Origin: Sphingobacterium paludis
GTDB lineage: Bacteria; Bacteroidota; Bacteroidia; Sphingobacteriales; Sphingobacteriaceae
Assembly: GCF_004364125.1 (NCBI RefSeq)
Contig: NZ_SNZV01000005.1
Location: 418,185-482,184 of the forward strand
Length of the DNA: 64,000 nt
Reading direction: 5' to 3'
The position numbers were made by a program, and so were the translations under genes. The notes under the pieces are model-generated. The model was given only the letters and a program-made list of their open reading frames with translations. It was not told where the DNA came from and did not search any database. Position 1 is the first letter of the stretch; every line of letters starts with the position of its first letter. Shown here one piece after another: positions 46,089-54,589 of this stretch.

Positions 46089-46883
46089 CTATTCTTTCGG
46101 TTTTTGCATCTCATTCATTTGCTTGGCCACGGCCGTATCGGGAAGTACGTGACTTGCCGAAACGACTATTTTATTTTTAAGGCCAGAAACTACCTTATCT
46201 TTCCCTTCCATCAGTGCTTGATAGCCGTCAGCAGCCACTTTACGTGGATTGCTCAACTTCGAGTCCATAATTTTGGAACCAGTCATGCCAGCCTTGCGGA
46301 AGAAATCTGTCTCTGTTGCGCCAGGCTCTAAAACGGTAATGGAAACGTTCGTATCCGAAATTTCTTCGCGAATGGCTTCCGAAAGGGATAGCACAAATGC
46401 TTTTGTGGCATGATAAACCGCCTGCCAAGGGCCAGGCATCTCGGACGCGATCGAGCCTAACTGCAAGATCTTCCCTTTATCATGCGCTAACATATCTTTG
46501 AGAAACAGTTGTGTCAATTCTGTAAAGGTGGTGATGTTCAGTTGAATGATTTCGAGCAGTCTCGGCAATTCTGCTTGCGCAAACAAACCATATTCCCCCT
46601 GCCCAGCATTATTCACTAGTACATCCACAAAAATGTGTTGCTCCTTTATAAATTGATAGACAGCTGGTGCCGAGTCGGTTTTGCTTAAATCTTGTGCAAA
46701 CGTCAGTACCTCGACCGAATAGGTGTCAGCCAATATTTTTTTTGTTTGGGCCAAGGCATCCGCGCTCCGCGCAACAAGAATAAGGTGGTAATTATCTTCA
46801 GCAAAAAGCTTTGCCAGTTCTAATCCAATACCGGATGTTCCACCTGTGATTAACGCATATTTTTTTAAGTTCTCGTTTTTCAT
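46089..46883 (-). CDS. SDR family NAD(P)-dependent oxidoreductase
   Basis: A 264-residue classical SDR of the DltE/YqjQ-like type. The nucleotide-binding TGGTSGIG, NNAG and the catalytic YHATK (with Ser in LQLGSIASE) are visible. The substrate is unknown. Its stop is 12 bases before the sugar dehydrogenase start on the same strand, suggesting a joint role in sugar or carbonyl metabolism, though this is inference only. Confidence 0.85.
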   Translation of the reverse strand: MKNENLKKYALITGGTSGIGLELAKLFAEDNYHLILVARSADALAQTKKILADTYSVEVLTFAQDLSKTDSAPAVYQFIKEQHIFVDVLVNNAGQGEYGLFAQAELPRLLEIIQLNITTFTELTQLFLKDMLAHDKGKILQLGSIASEMPGPWQAVYHATKAFVLSLSEAIREEISDTNVSITVLEPGATETDFFRKAGMTGSKIMDSKLSNPRKVAADGYQALMEGKDKVVSGLKNKIVVSASHVLPDTAVAKQMNEMQKPKE

Positions 46884-47057
46884 GATATCGTGTAAAACAG
46901 TTCTCTTTCAGAACGAGATGTACACCGATTGGTTCAAACGAGCGACAACTAACGGTCTTTTGCGCGCAATTGGTACATCTATTCAACAAAAAACAAGAAA
47001 ATAATTTTTATTGAAACAAATGACCATCACTTGCTGTTCACCAACAAATCATAAAAT

Positions 47058-47222
47058 ATGCAACGATACAAACATGATATTATCTTAATTGCTAGTGCGC
47101 TCATGATCTGTGCGACACTATTAGTGGTGGTTCTTGGATTAACCAAAAGCAGCAAAACAGCATCGACTTCCAAATCTTCCGTCGAGCGCCATTTTACGCA
47201 CAACAAAAATAAGGTCGCCTGA
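47058..47222 (+). CDS. Small membrane protein (54 aa)
   Basis: An open frame coding MQRYKHDIILIASALM at its start, then a transmembrane helix through about residue 28 (ICATLLVVVLGL), then a polar Ser/Lys/His-rich tail ending NKNKVA. The composition is that of a single-pass small membrane protein. No clear ribosome binding site or family was seen, so it is tentative. It is convergent with the TonB-dependent receptor gene. Confidence 0.4.
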   Translation: MQRYKHDIILIASALMICATLLVVVLGLTKSSKTASTSKSSVERHFTHNKNKVA

Positions 47223-47274
47223 CCATACTTAGCTGCAGCGCCGTGGGGCGGGCCTAAATGGCGCAAATGCATTG

Positions 47275-49731
47275 TTAAAGGCTATACCCAAAAGAAAGCA
47301 TGATATTTCGCGGCGTACCTACAAAACCTCGGGTATAGTCAAAACCTCCTATGTAATAATAACGATCAAAAACATTATTGATATTTAAGGCGATTTTGAG
47401 CCCGTTAATATGGTAGTAGACTGCGGTGTTAACCGTGCTGTACGCAGGCCACATATCCCAAATATGCACCGCATTTTCATCCGTTCTCGCCGCATTATCC
47501 ATTCTTCTTTCGCCAACATAATACAACCCGGCTCCGCAACCTAGTCCTTTCACTACGTTTTTTGGAAACATATACTTCAGCCAAATCCCGCCCATATTTT
47601 CTGGTGCATTTCCTAACGGCTGTCCTTCCTCGCCGATCAATGAAGATGATACTACGCGAGTTTGGTTAAACGTGTAGTTTGCCATCACTTGAAATTCTGG
47701 CGTCACCTGCCCACGGAAGTCTAACTCTATTCCGCGCGACAGCACTTCGCCAGATTGACGGTAAACGGGCAAACCTGTATCGGCTAACTCGCCCGTGGGA
47801 ATCAACATATTTTTACGACCTATATGAAAAAGGGAAAGTTCAGTCTGTAGCTGGTTTCCAAAGAAGCCTGTTTTAAATCCGGTTTCCACTTGGAAGCTTT
47901 GCTCTGGTTTAAATGCTTGAGCCGCTCCGTAGCGCTGGTAATTGTAGATAAAGTCAGCTCCGACGGGGACATAACCTTGCGAATAACTCGCAAAGTAATT
48001 GACCTGTTCGTTAAATGTATAGGTAAATCCAAAACGGGGTAGCCAAACGTGTTGCGATGTTTCAAATGTGTTTTGCAGATCAGCGCTACTTGAACGGTAG
48101 TACTCGTGGCGCAGGCCGAGGATAAACCGCATACGTTCCCCTACTGTAATTTGATCTTGGACGTAAAGCCCCAAACTTTTGTATGGATTCAGGAATGGAA
48201 ATTCTGCTTGTGGTCGCCACACATAATTCGCTACATCAATAATGTTTCTATTTGTATTTTCAAGATCTATCGTTAACGGCACCTCCCTACCATTTACGAT
48301 GCTGCTTCGTGCTTCCCGCAAAAGGTTGTCGGCATCTCCAGCATACCTTGCGTAGTCCGCCCCGACAACAATCTCTTGTTGGAGATGACGACGTTTAAGC
48401 GAGTAGCGTAAATAACTGACAACATTGTCGGTATAGTCTCTCGCCTGTTTGGATTGAAATCGCATATTCATAATGGTGTTTGCAGGTGGATCAGCAAACG
48501 TGTTCAAGGTTCTAAATTCATTTAACTTTTCGGTGTAGATGGACTTCATATAGTGCACATGTAGCGATACATACGGACTTAATCGCTGTGATAAACGTGC
48601 AGCCATCGTAAGAAAGCTTGTCTTCAAAAAATCCGTGGGTTGATTGACGTTAAAGGAGCGGGATTGTCCGTAAAAATCATTGCCACGAATACCCAACCCG
48701 CGATCAAGATAGCCGTCAAAGTTATCATAGGTCAGATCCACATCGAGCTGGGTGCCATCAACGGGACGAAAAGTGAATGAGGGTGCTAGCAATACACTTT
48801 TTCTTTGATTCTGGTCACGAAAAGTTCGCGCATGCTCATAGCCTATATTCAGTCTATACAATACCCGACTTGTCGTATCTAGAGCAGCACCCACATCGAG
48901 TGTGGTGCGATAGGTTTCAAAACTCCCCGCGGAGAAGTTGATACTGGCATGTTTTTCTTCTCGAGGCTTTTTGGTAACCAAATTAATTGTACCGCCCGGT
49001 GTAATATCACCAAACAGCGAAGCACCGGGACCTTTCAGAATTTCTATACTTTCCAAATTGGCAGTAAGCGGGGTTCGCCAAAAGCTGGTTCCATAACCGT
49101 ATGCGGATCGCATGCCATTTACCAAGCGCATTCCACTCATGTACCCGCTGTTGAACCCCCTTATGGTTACATCATCATAGGCCGAAGCCTGATTAACGCC
49201 TGCCAAATCCGGAACCATATCGGTAATAACAAAAGCTTGCTTATCTTCCATCAGTTCGCTGCTCACTACGGAGACTGATTGGGGCAGATCCTTTAGCGAG
49301 CCGGAAAACTTGCCGCCGAGCTCCGTATTGTTGATGAGGTAAGAATTATTTCTTCGTCCTGTCACTAAGACCTCGTCTACCTGTTTTGCTTCCTGCGCAA
49401 GCACCATAATAAACGGATCCGGACCTTGCCATTGATGAAGGTCAATTAAACGTACCCCTGTCTTAAATCCTAAACCTCTAAAAGTAGCCTTGACAGGAAG
49501 TTTCAAGCCATTCGGCAGGGTAAACTTACCATCGCTCGCTGTTTGCAAACTTGCGTGCCCATCTAGAAGAATGGTAATGCCTGACAACGCATTTCCTTGC
49601 GTATCCTGCACCATGCCTTGCCTACTGGGCTTCACCTCTTGGGCTTCTAACGGCGGTGTGAGGAAAAGCGTAAGTATAAAAAAAAATAGCGGGTTCAGCG
49701 CACTGAATTTCTTAATGAAGCACTTGCACAT
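47275..49731 (-). CDS. TonB-dependent siderophore-type receptor (candidate nickel-chelate receptor)
   Basis: An outer-membrane receptor of the FhuA/FecA-type siderophore group. Parts in order: a signal peptide (LTLFLTPPLEAQ), a carboxypeptidase-regulatory-like domain near residues 40-110 (ALSGITILLDGHASLQTASDG), the plug domain (LKDLPQSVSVVSSELMEDK, RGFNSGYMSGMRLVNGMRS, EILKGPGASLFGD) and a beta barrel ending FVGTPRNIMLSFGYSL. The ATG at 49731 gives a compact signal peptide and overlaps the GNAT gene by 20 bases. It ends a long urease/nickel operon that includes an ABC uptake system, so a nickel chelate is a more likely substrate than iron. This is inference from context. Confidence 0.85.
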   Translation of the reverse strand: MCKCFIKKFSALNPLFFFILTLFLTPPLEAQEVKPSRQGMVQDTQGNALSGITILLDGHASLQTASDGKFTLPNGLKLPVKATFRGLGFKTGVRLIDLHQWQGPDPFIMVLAQEAKQVDEVLVTGRRNNSYLINNTELGGKFSGSLKDLPQSVSVVSSELMEDKQAFVITDMVPDLAGVNQASAYDDVTIRGFNSGYMSGMRLVNGMRSAYGYGTSFWRTPLTANLESIEILKGPGASLFGDITPGGTINLVTKKPREEKHASINFSAGSFETYRTTLDVGAALDTTSRVLYRLNIGYEHARTFRDQNQRKSVLLAPSFTFRPVDGTQLDVDLTYDNFDGYLDRGLGIRGNDFYGQSRSFNVNQPTDFLKTSFLTMAARLSQRLSPYVSLHVHYMKSIYTEKLNEFRTLNTFADPPANTIMNMRFQSKQARDYTDNVVSYLRYSLKRRHLQQEIVVGADYARYAGDADNLLREARSSIVNGREVPLTIDLENTNRNIIDVANYVWRPQAEFPFLNPYKSLGLYVQDQITVGERMRFILGLRHEYYRSSSADLQNTFETSQHVWLPRFGFTYTFNEQVNYFASYSQGYVPVGADFIYNYQRYGAAQAFKPEQSFQVETGFKTGFFGNQLQTELSLFHIGRKNMLIPTGELADTGLPVYRQSGEVLSRGIELDFRGQVTPEFQVMANYTFNQTRVVSSSLIGEEGQPLGNAPENMGGIWLKYMFPKNVVKGLGCGAGLYYVGERRMDNAARTDENAVHIWDMWPAYSTVNTAVYYHINGLKIALNINNVFDRYYYIGGFDYTRGFVGTPRNIMLSFGYSL

Positions 49732-50233
49732 CAAGGTCGGAGTTAAGCATATGAATTGTTTCAAAATCGCCGTGTATTTTGGTAACGAGCTCCCGAAAGC
49801 CGCATATGGTCCAAAACGCTAATGCTCCTGAAAGAAAGGGATGTGTGTGTAAGTAAAACGTTTTTACGCCTTGATGCCTTGCAATGTCTTGGAGGGCGTG
49901 GAACAGTTTCAAGCCCAAGCCTTGTCGCCGGTAGCGTTTATCGACGTATAAACGTACGATCTCTACCGCATCATCCTGCCTGAATTTCAGGAAGGGGAAG
50001 CGTCCGTCATAGCGTAACATACCTATTGCAGCGACAATATCTCCACGAGTATTTCGTCCAACCAGAAAAGCACCTTGTTTATCCTCGATGTAAGTCGCTT
50101 GAAAAGCGGATAGATCAACTGGAAGGCGATCGTGATCGAGCCCCGGAAAAAGTTCCTTGCGCGCTTTAAGCACATAGGCAATCACCTCGTCCTGCCGCGA
50201 TAAACCAATCCGTTCTATAGTAATATAGTCCAT
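49712..50233 (-). CDS. GNAT family N-acetyltransferase
   Basis: A 173-residue acetyltransferase. The acetyl-CoA-binding motif A is RLYVDKRYRRQGLGLKLF, followed by the beta-bulge LHTHPFLSGALAFWTICGF. The start codon overlaps the ABC ATPase stop (TAATG) and its 3' end overlaps the receptor gene. It may modify a metallophore, but no biosynthesis genes are present, and its substrate is unknown. Confidence 0.85.
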   Translation of the reverse strand: MDYITIERIGLSRQDEVIAYVLKARKELFPGLDHDRLPVDLSAFQATYIEDKQGAFLVGRNTRGDIVAAIGMLRYDGRFPFLKFRQDDAVEIVRLYVDKRYRRQGLGLKLFHALQDIARHQGVKTFYLHTHPFLSGALAFWTICGFRELVTKIHGDFETIHMLNSDLDVQVLH

Positions 50234-51009
50234 TACATGCTTAATTTTGATTTCGGTATCAATACCAATTTATCTTGAACGACGACGCTTTGTAAATCCA
50301 CTTGATAAGCCTGCTCTAAGACTTCGCGCTTATGATCGTTTGTTGTACTATCCAAGCTTCTTAACTTACCATCGCCCATAACAAAAAAGCGATCGCCATA
50401 TTGAAATGCCAAGTTCGGATCGTGCATAATACAGATGACTGTTTTTCCGTTGTCAACTAATTTTTTTAAATTATCGAGGACCGCTATCTGATAATGAAGA
50501 TCTAAGTGATTGGTTGGTTCATCGAGGAGGATAATATCCGGATCCTGTACCAACACACGACATAAGAGGACTAATTGCCGCTCACCGCCAGAAAGTTCCG
50601 TATAGGGCTTATCTTTATAGGGAAGGAGGCCAAAGCTTTCCAAAACGGCTCTCACCTGATCACGGTCGGCCTTGCTTGGACCAAATCTGGAAAATGAAGC
50701 CCTTCCTGTTAAAACAACATCAAACACGCTAAATGGGAAAGTAGTCTGGTGGAATTGGTTCATAAATCCGATTCGCAGGCTATCTTTGGATCCCTTCTGT
50801 ATGCGTCTACGATCATGACCGTTGACACGCAGCGTTCCACCGTAATCGCGCTGTATTCCAGTCAAGATATGGAACAACGTAGACTTTCCGCTTCCATTAC
50901 GACCCAATACCACCCCCATTTCACCCTTGTAAAAGCTCGCACATAGCTTATCAAGTACAAGCTCTTTGCCGTAGGAGAAAATAATATCTTTCAATTCAAT
51001 AGCCTGCAT
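50233..51009 (-). CDS. ABC transporter ATPase, siderophore/metal-chelate type
   Basis: A 258-residue ATPase of the FecE/FepC type. Walker A is VLGRNGSGKSTL, the signature is LSGGERQL, Walker B is DPDIILLDEPTNHLDL, and the switch His is in ICIMHDPN. It pairs with the permease, whose stop overlaps this start in TAATG. It probably energises import of a metal chelate, likely nickel by context, into the cytoplasm. Confidence 0.92.
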   Translation of the reverse strand: MQAIELKDIIFSYGKELVLDKLCASFYKGEMGVVLGRNGSGKSTLFHILTGIQRDYGGTLRVNGHDRRRIQKGSKDSLRIGFMNQFHQTTFPFSVFDVVLTGRASFSRFGPSKADRDQVRAVLESFGLLPYKDKPYTELSGGERQLVLLCRVLVQDPDIILLDEPTNHLDLHYQIAVLDNLKKLVDNGKTVICIMHDPNLAFQYGDRFFVMGDGKLRSLDSTTNDHKREVLEQAYQVDLQSVVVQDKLVLIPKSKLSM

Positions 51010-52016
51010 TAGCCGTTCCAATTTATGGCGTTTTTACGCATTAAGTAGATAAATAAAGGTGTCCCCAGCATCATCGTGAAAACGCCTATAGGAATTTCAA
51101 AGGGCAACAAGGTTCTGGAAAAATTATCAATGACTAATAAAAATGATCCGCCGATACTCACGTTGGCCAATACGCCTATGCTATTGCTCGGACCGAACAC
51201 CATGCGGCTAATATGCGGCACAATTAGACCAAACAAGCTGATCATACCAACTGCCGCCACCGAAGAGGCCGTTATCATAGTAGCGGCCCCGACCATGATC
51301 AGCTTTATTATTTTGGGATTTACACCCACGGCTAACGCTTCTTGCTCTCCCAACGAGAGCAGGTTCAGCTTCCAGCGAAAAGCGATGATAATCGTTAAGC
51401 CTAACGTGATGGGGAAAATGGCCTGTTGCACCTTATGCCACGACGCTGTGTGCAAATTACCCATCGTCCATTGTACAATGGCCTGTAGCTTATATGGGTC
51501 GCTTAGGTATTGTAGCACGGTTAAAAAGGCTGTAAAAACGCCTGATATAATCATGCCGGCAAGAACCATGGTCACCAAAGAGCCGCGCGTGCCGCCACGC
51601 GACACCAAGTAGGTGATCAGCACGGCGATTATGCCAAACATAAAAGCAGAGAGATTAAGGGGAATAAGTGAAATTAACATAGAAAGGGCGGCACCGAAGG
51701 CCGCTCCGGATGAAATTCCCAACGAAAACGGATCAACAATAGGATTGCGAAACACAGCCTGCAAAACACCACCCGCCACAGCAAGTGCCGCACCAACCAT
51801 AAAGGTCAAAAGCACACGAGGTAACCTTACTTGCCATAAAATGGTTTCCATGTTCGTATCCTGCATCGTCACGTCCTGCCCCAGACAATGCGCTAAAGCT
51901 GCATAGGTATACCTAAACAAATCGGATAGGCTTAAAAAACCCGTACTTCCTAAGCAGAGAGAAATAAATACGATGCAGATGGGTACGATACATAGCGCAA
52001 AAACTTTCCAATGCAT
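51009..52016 (-). CDS. FecCD family ABC transporter permease
   Basis: A 335-residue inner-membrane permease with about nine to ten transmembrane helices. Family motifs include WQVRLPRVLLTFMVGAALAV, RNPIVDPFSLGISSGAAFG and GLIVPHISRMVFG. It overlaps both its neighbours by one base (TAATG). It acts with the ATPase and the lipoprotein binding protein in the metal-chelate import system of the urease operon. Confidence 0.92.
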   Translation of the reverse strand: MHWKVFALCIVPICIVFISLCLGSTGFLSLSDLFRYTYAALAHCLGQDVTMQDTNMETILWQVRLPRVLLTFMVGAALAVAGGVLQAVFRNPIVDPFSLGISSGAAFGAALSMLISLIPLNLSAFMFGIIAVLITYLVSRGGTRGSLVTMVLAGMIISGVFTAFLTVLQYLSDPYKLQAIVQWTMGNLHTASWHKVQQAIFPITLGLTIIIAFRWKLNLLSLGEQEALAVGVNPKIIKLIMVGAATMITASSVAAVGMISLFGLIVPHISRMVFGPSNSIGVLANVSIGGSFLLVIDNFSRTLLPFEIPIGVFTMMLGTPLFIYLMRKNAINWNG

Positions 52017-53050
52017 TAGCTATCCCTCCTTCCAAGCTCGCCTGCGTACAAAAACTCCAGCACCTCATCACATTCTTTATTAAAATCGCTTTCCGTATAG
52101 GCCGGATAACACCATCTCTTCAACTGCATCGCCAACAGCAAAAATTTCACGGTGTGGGGGTCGTAATAAAATGTGGGAGTCGCTTCAAAGACATTTTTCT
52201 GTCTTACAGCAGGCAAGGCAGCAAGTTCCGTCAAGCTGTATACATCGTCTACGCTAGAATTCCATAACACAATAATATCCGGGTTCCATGTATACAACGA
52301 TTCTGCATTCACATTTGGTGCATCCATAGCTAATGGACAGGCATTTGTAGCACCGGCAATATCTATGGCCAGATCAATCAACGTACCTTTTCCCGATGTC
52401 GAAAAAATCCGCCCCTTTGACCATGCGTAATAAATTTTTTTACGATCCTGACCATGTTGTGCGATCATCGTGTCGATTTGCTGTTCTATGTAATCTACAA
52501 TGTCTTTTGCACGATCCGCCTTTCCCAGTAGGGTGGCAATACCAATAAGCTCTTGGTAAATTTGTCTTTTGTCTGCACTGGATACGGCGTAAACAGGAAT
52601 TCCCAATCCTTCCAATTGCTCGATAGTCTCCGTATCATACTCATACACAACGGCAAGATCTGCCTGCAAGCTAACAATCCCCTCCACATTGCTGGATCGT
52701 CCAGCAAACGTTGGTGTTGCGATCTCTTTCTCTGCGACACGCTTATCTATCAACGAAAGAAAATGATAGGTAGACTCATTTTGATAGATTTGCTGTGGAA
52801 TACCGACAAGTTTATCTTTCGCGCCGAGCATGTACATTTGATCAACAAACGGTTCGAAGAGTACAACGACACGCTCCGCATAATCCTTCAAAACAATAGT
52901 CTTTCCACGCTTATCCACTGCCGAAATTTCCGAAGCAGCACGTTTTTTTTCCTGTTTGCGGCCGCAGGACGCTATCATCCCCACAAGCAGGATGACGCTG
53001 ATGACGAAAACCAGGCAAAAAAAGATCTTAAATAATTCTCCAAACTTCAT
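52016..53050 (-). CDS. Metal-chelate ABC transporter substrate-binding lipoprotein (FecB-like)
   Basis: A 344-residue lipoprotein with the BtuF/FecB-type bilobal periplasmic binding fold. A hydrophobic signal with lipobox MIASC is followed by TIVLKDYAERVVVLFEPFV, typical of the family start, and a late NPDIIVLWNSSVDDVYS segment. The ATG at 53050 has a strong ribosome binding site (AAGGAAT). It lies ten bases after ureE2 and overlaps the permease start by one base. By context it probably binds a nickel complex. Confidence 0.87.
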   Translation of the reverse strand: MKFGELFKIFFCLVFVISVILLVGMIASCGRKQEKKRAASEISAVDKRGKTIVLKDYAERVVVLFEPFVDQMYMLGAKDKLVGIPQQIYQNESTYHFLSLIDKRVAEKEIATPTFAGRSSNVEGIVSLQADLAVVYEYDTETIEQLEGLGIPVYAVSSADKRQIYQELIGIATLLGKADRAKDIVDYIEQQIDTMIAQHGQDRKKIYYAWSKGRIFSTSGKGTLIDLAIDIAGATNACPLAMDAPNVNAESLYTWNPDIIVLWNSSVDDVYSLTELAALPAVRQKNVFEATPTFYYDPHTVKFLLLAMQLKRWCYPAYTESDFNKECDEVLEFLYAGELGRRDS

Positions 53051-53060
53051 ATTCCTTCTT

Positions 53061-53504
53061 TCATGACACACTCGCTATCAAGCGCAATTCTGGCGGGAGC
53101 TTTATGGACATTAACTTTATCTTTTCTCCATACTTATTTGCTAAGGCGTCGTACAGCCTACCATCATAGGCGACGGCCATCTGCCCCTCACCCAATACGA
53201 AAATCGGCAGATGCCTATTTCCTACATCGAAGCAAAACTTACCCATAAGTATAGCATCATCACTTTGCAATACGATGCTATCGCAGGGTTCCAAGTCGAT
53301 AGCGATATAGCATTTCTCGTCTTGATAGATGACCTGCTTATCGCGGAGATATGGATAGTTTACGCGTTTTAAATGAAGCGCCCTTCCCTTGTCTGTTTCC
53401 CGCTCTAGCTGTCTTTTGCCGACTTCAAACCATGCTACCGCTAGCTTCTCTTGCCGAAGATGTCCGGGCACGTCTTGGTAATCATTATCATCGATAACTA
53501 GCAT
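53061..53504 (-). CDS. ureE2: Second UreE-type urease accessory protein
   Basis: A 147-residue UreE homologue. The hallmark KFCFDVGNRHLPIF segment matches the FEIGNRHLPI region of the first UreE, with an N-terminal peptide-binding-like beta domain (CYIAIDLEPCDSIVLQ). No His-rich tail is present. The ATG at 53504 (MLVIDDNDYQ) lies 10 bases after hypB; a longer open frame overlaps hypB and is rejected as start. UreE delivers nickel to the UreDFG complex. Two different copies in one operon are unusual. Confidence 0.8.
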   Translation of the reverse strand: MLVIDDNDYQDVPGHLRQEKLAVAWFEVGKRQLERETDKGRALHLKRVNYPYLRDKQVIYQDEKCYIAIDLEPCDSIVLQSDDAILMGKFCFDVGNRHLPIFVLGEGQMAVAYDGRLYDALANKYGEKIKLMSIKLPPELRLIASVS

Positions 53505-53514
53505 TCGTATAGCA

Positions 53515-54231
53515 TTAGGTTCTATTTTTTTGCGCTTTTTTTGCTTCCACTTTATCCATAAGCCAGCTACACCAAGTCTCCATTCCCTCACCTTTGAGGC
53601 TGCTCACGGAAATCACCTCCAAGTTGGGATTCACTTCACGCGCATCCGTAGAGACTGCTTCTACTGAAAATGGTACATAGGGCAATAAATCTGCCTTCGA
53701 TACCAACATAAGCTCGCTGGTTAGAAACATCCGCGGATACTTTTTCGGTTTATCATCCCCTTCGGTTGAAGCGAGCAATGTAACTCGGAAATCCTCGCCT
53801 AAATCAAATGCTGCAGGACACACGAGATTACCTACGTTTTCGATAAACAGCAAGTCTACGTTTTCCAAGTTGATATGATCCAGAGCCTGCAAAATCATTT
53901 GTGCTTCGATATGGCACATGCCACCGGTAACGATCTGTAAGGCATTGATGCCTACTTCACGCATGCGAACGGCATCGCGTTCTGTCTCCGGGTCGCCAAC
54001 GAGAACGGCTATATGAAGTTTCTTGCCTAACAACTTGCCCGTCTCCTGCATCAGGGTAGTTTTACCGCTTCCTGGCGAAGAGCAAATGTTGATGACGCAA
54101 ATATCCTTCAGTCTTTCACGAATGGCTTTTGCCACAAAGTCGTTCGCTTTCAACAGATTCAAACTCGTATTCTCGCATTGAACAGACCCTACCGGCATCT
54201 GGTTGCTTTTTGGTGTTGTCGTATTATTCAT
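53515..54231 (-). CDS. hypB: Hydrogenase/urease nickel incorporation GTPase HypB
   Basis: A 238-residue SIMIBI GTPase. P-loop SSPGSGKTTLMQE, the metal-site GGMCHIEAQMI (Cys-His pair) and the DPETERDAVRM switch are present. HypB works with HypA in nickel delivery; in Helicobacter pylori it is also needed for urease. No hydrogenase genes occur in the window, so a role in urease maturation is likely here. The N terminus has no His-rich nickel-storage stretch. Its start overlaps hypA by eight bases. Confidence 0.9.
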   Translation of the reverse strand: MNNTTTPKSNQMPVGSVQCENTSLNLLKANDFVAKAIRERLKDICVINICSSPGSGKTTLMQETGKLLGKKLHIAVLVGDPETERDAVRMREVGINALQIVTGGMCHIEAQMILQALDHINLENVDLLFIENVGNLVCPAAFDLGEDFRVTLLASTEGDDKPKKYPRMFLTSELMLVSKADLLPYVPFSVEAVSTDAREVNPNLEVISVSSLKGEGMETWCSWLMDKVEAKKAQKNRT

Positions 54232-54577
54232 GTTCTTTACTTTTAAATATGATCTGGGTTATTCGTAACTCCTCGCCTTGTACCACTTTATCTGAGGGCT
54301 TACCACAGCTACAAACAAATCGGTGGAAGATCACTTCGAAGGATAGCTTACAGGCATCACAAAATGCGAGTATCGGTAATACTTTCACTTCAAGCTCTAC
54401 ACCTTGAAATCGCTGATGATCCAACACATAAGCCTCAAAGGCATTTTGTATCAAAATAGGCTGGATGTTGCTCAAAAGCCCTGCCTCCAGCTGAACCTTG
54501 ACGATTTCCTGGAAGCGTGTCGGATATTCTTCTTGAAGAAGATCAAACATTTCCTGTATTATTCCTGTTTCGTGCAT
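54224..54577 (-). CDS. hypA: Nickel chaperone HypA
   Basis: A 117-residue HypA. The nickel-binding N terminus MHETGI is intact (M1-H2-E3). The zinc site has CDAC (about residue 75) and a second pair written CSC rather than the usual CxxC. HypA binds nickel and passes it to hydrogenase, or to urease through UreE in Helicobacter. It is overlapped by hypB and follows ureD by 12 bases. Confidence 0.88.
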   Translation of the reverse strand: MHETGIIQEMFDLLQEEYPTRFQEIVKVQLEAGLLSNIQPILIQNAFEAYVLDHQRFQGVELEVKVLPILAFCDACKLSFEVIFHRFVCSCGKPSDKVVQGEELRITQIIFKSKEHE

Positions 54578-54589
54578 CCTATTAGGTCA

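Noticed and set aside
47275..49731. Iron-siderophore receptor as the sole interpretation
   Set aside because: Sequence alone fits a siderophore receptor, but its position at the end of the urease/Hyp/ABC operon makes a nickel complex the better working hypothesis; this is kept as inference.
53505..53591. Longer start for ureE2 overlapping hypB
   Set aside because: The extension (lysine-rich, antiparallel to no known UreE start) overlaps the hypB coding end; the ATG at 53504 aligns with normal UreE length.
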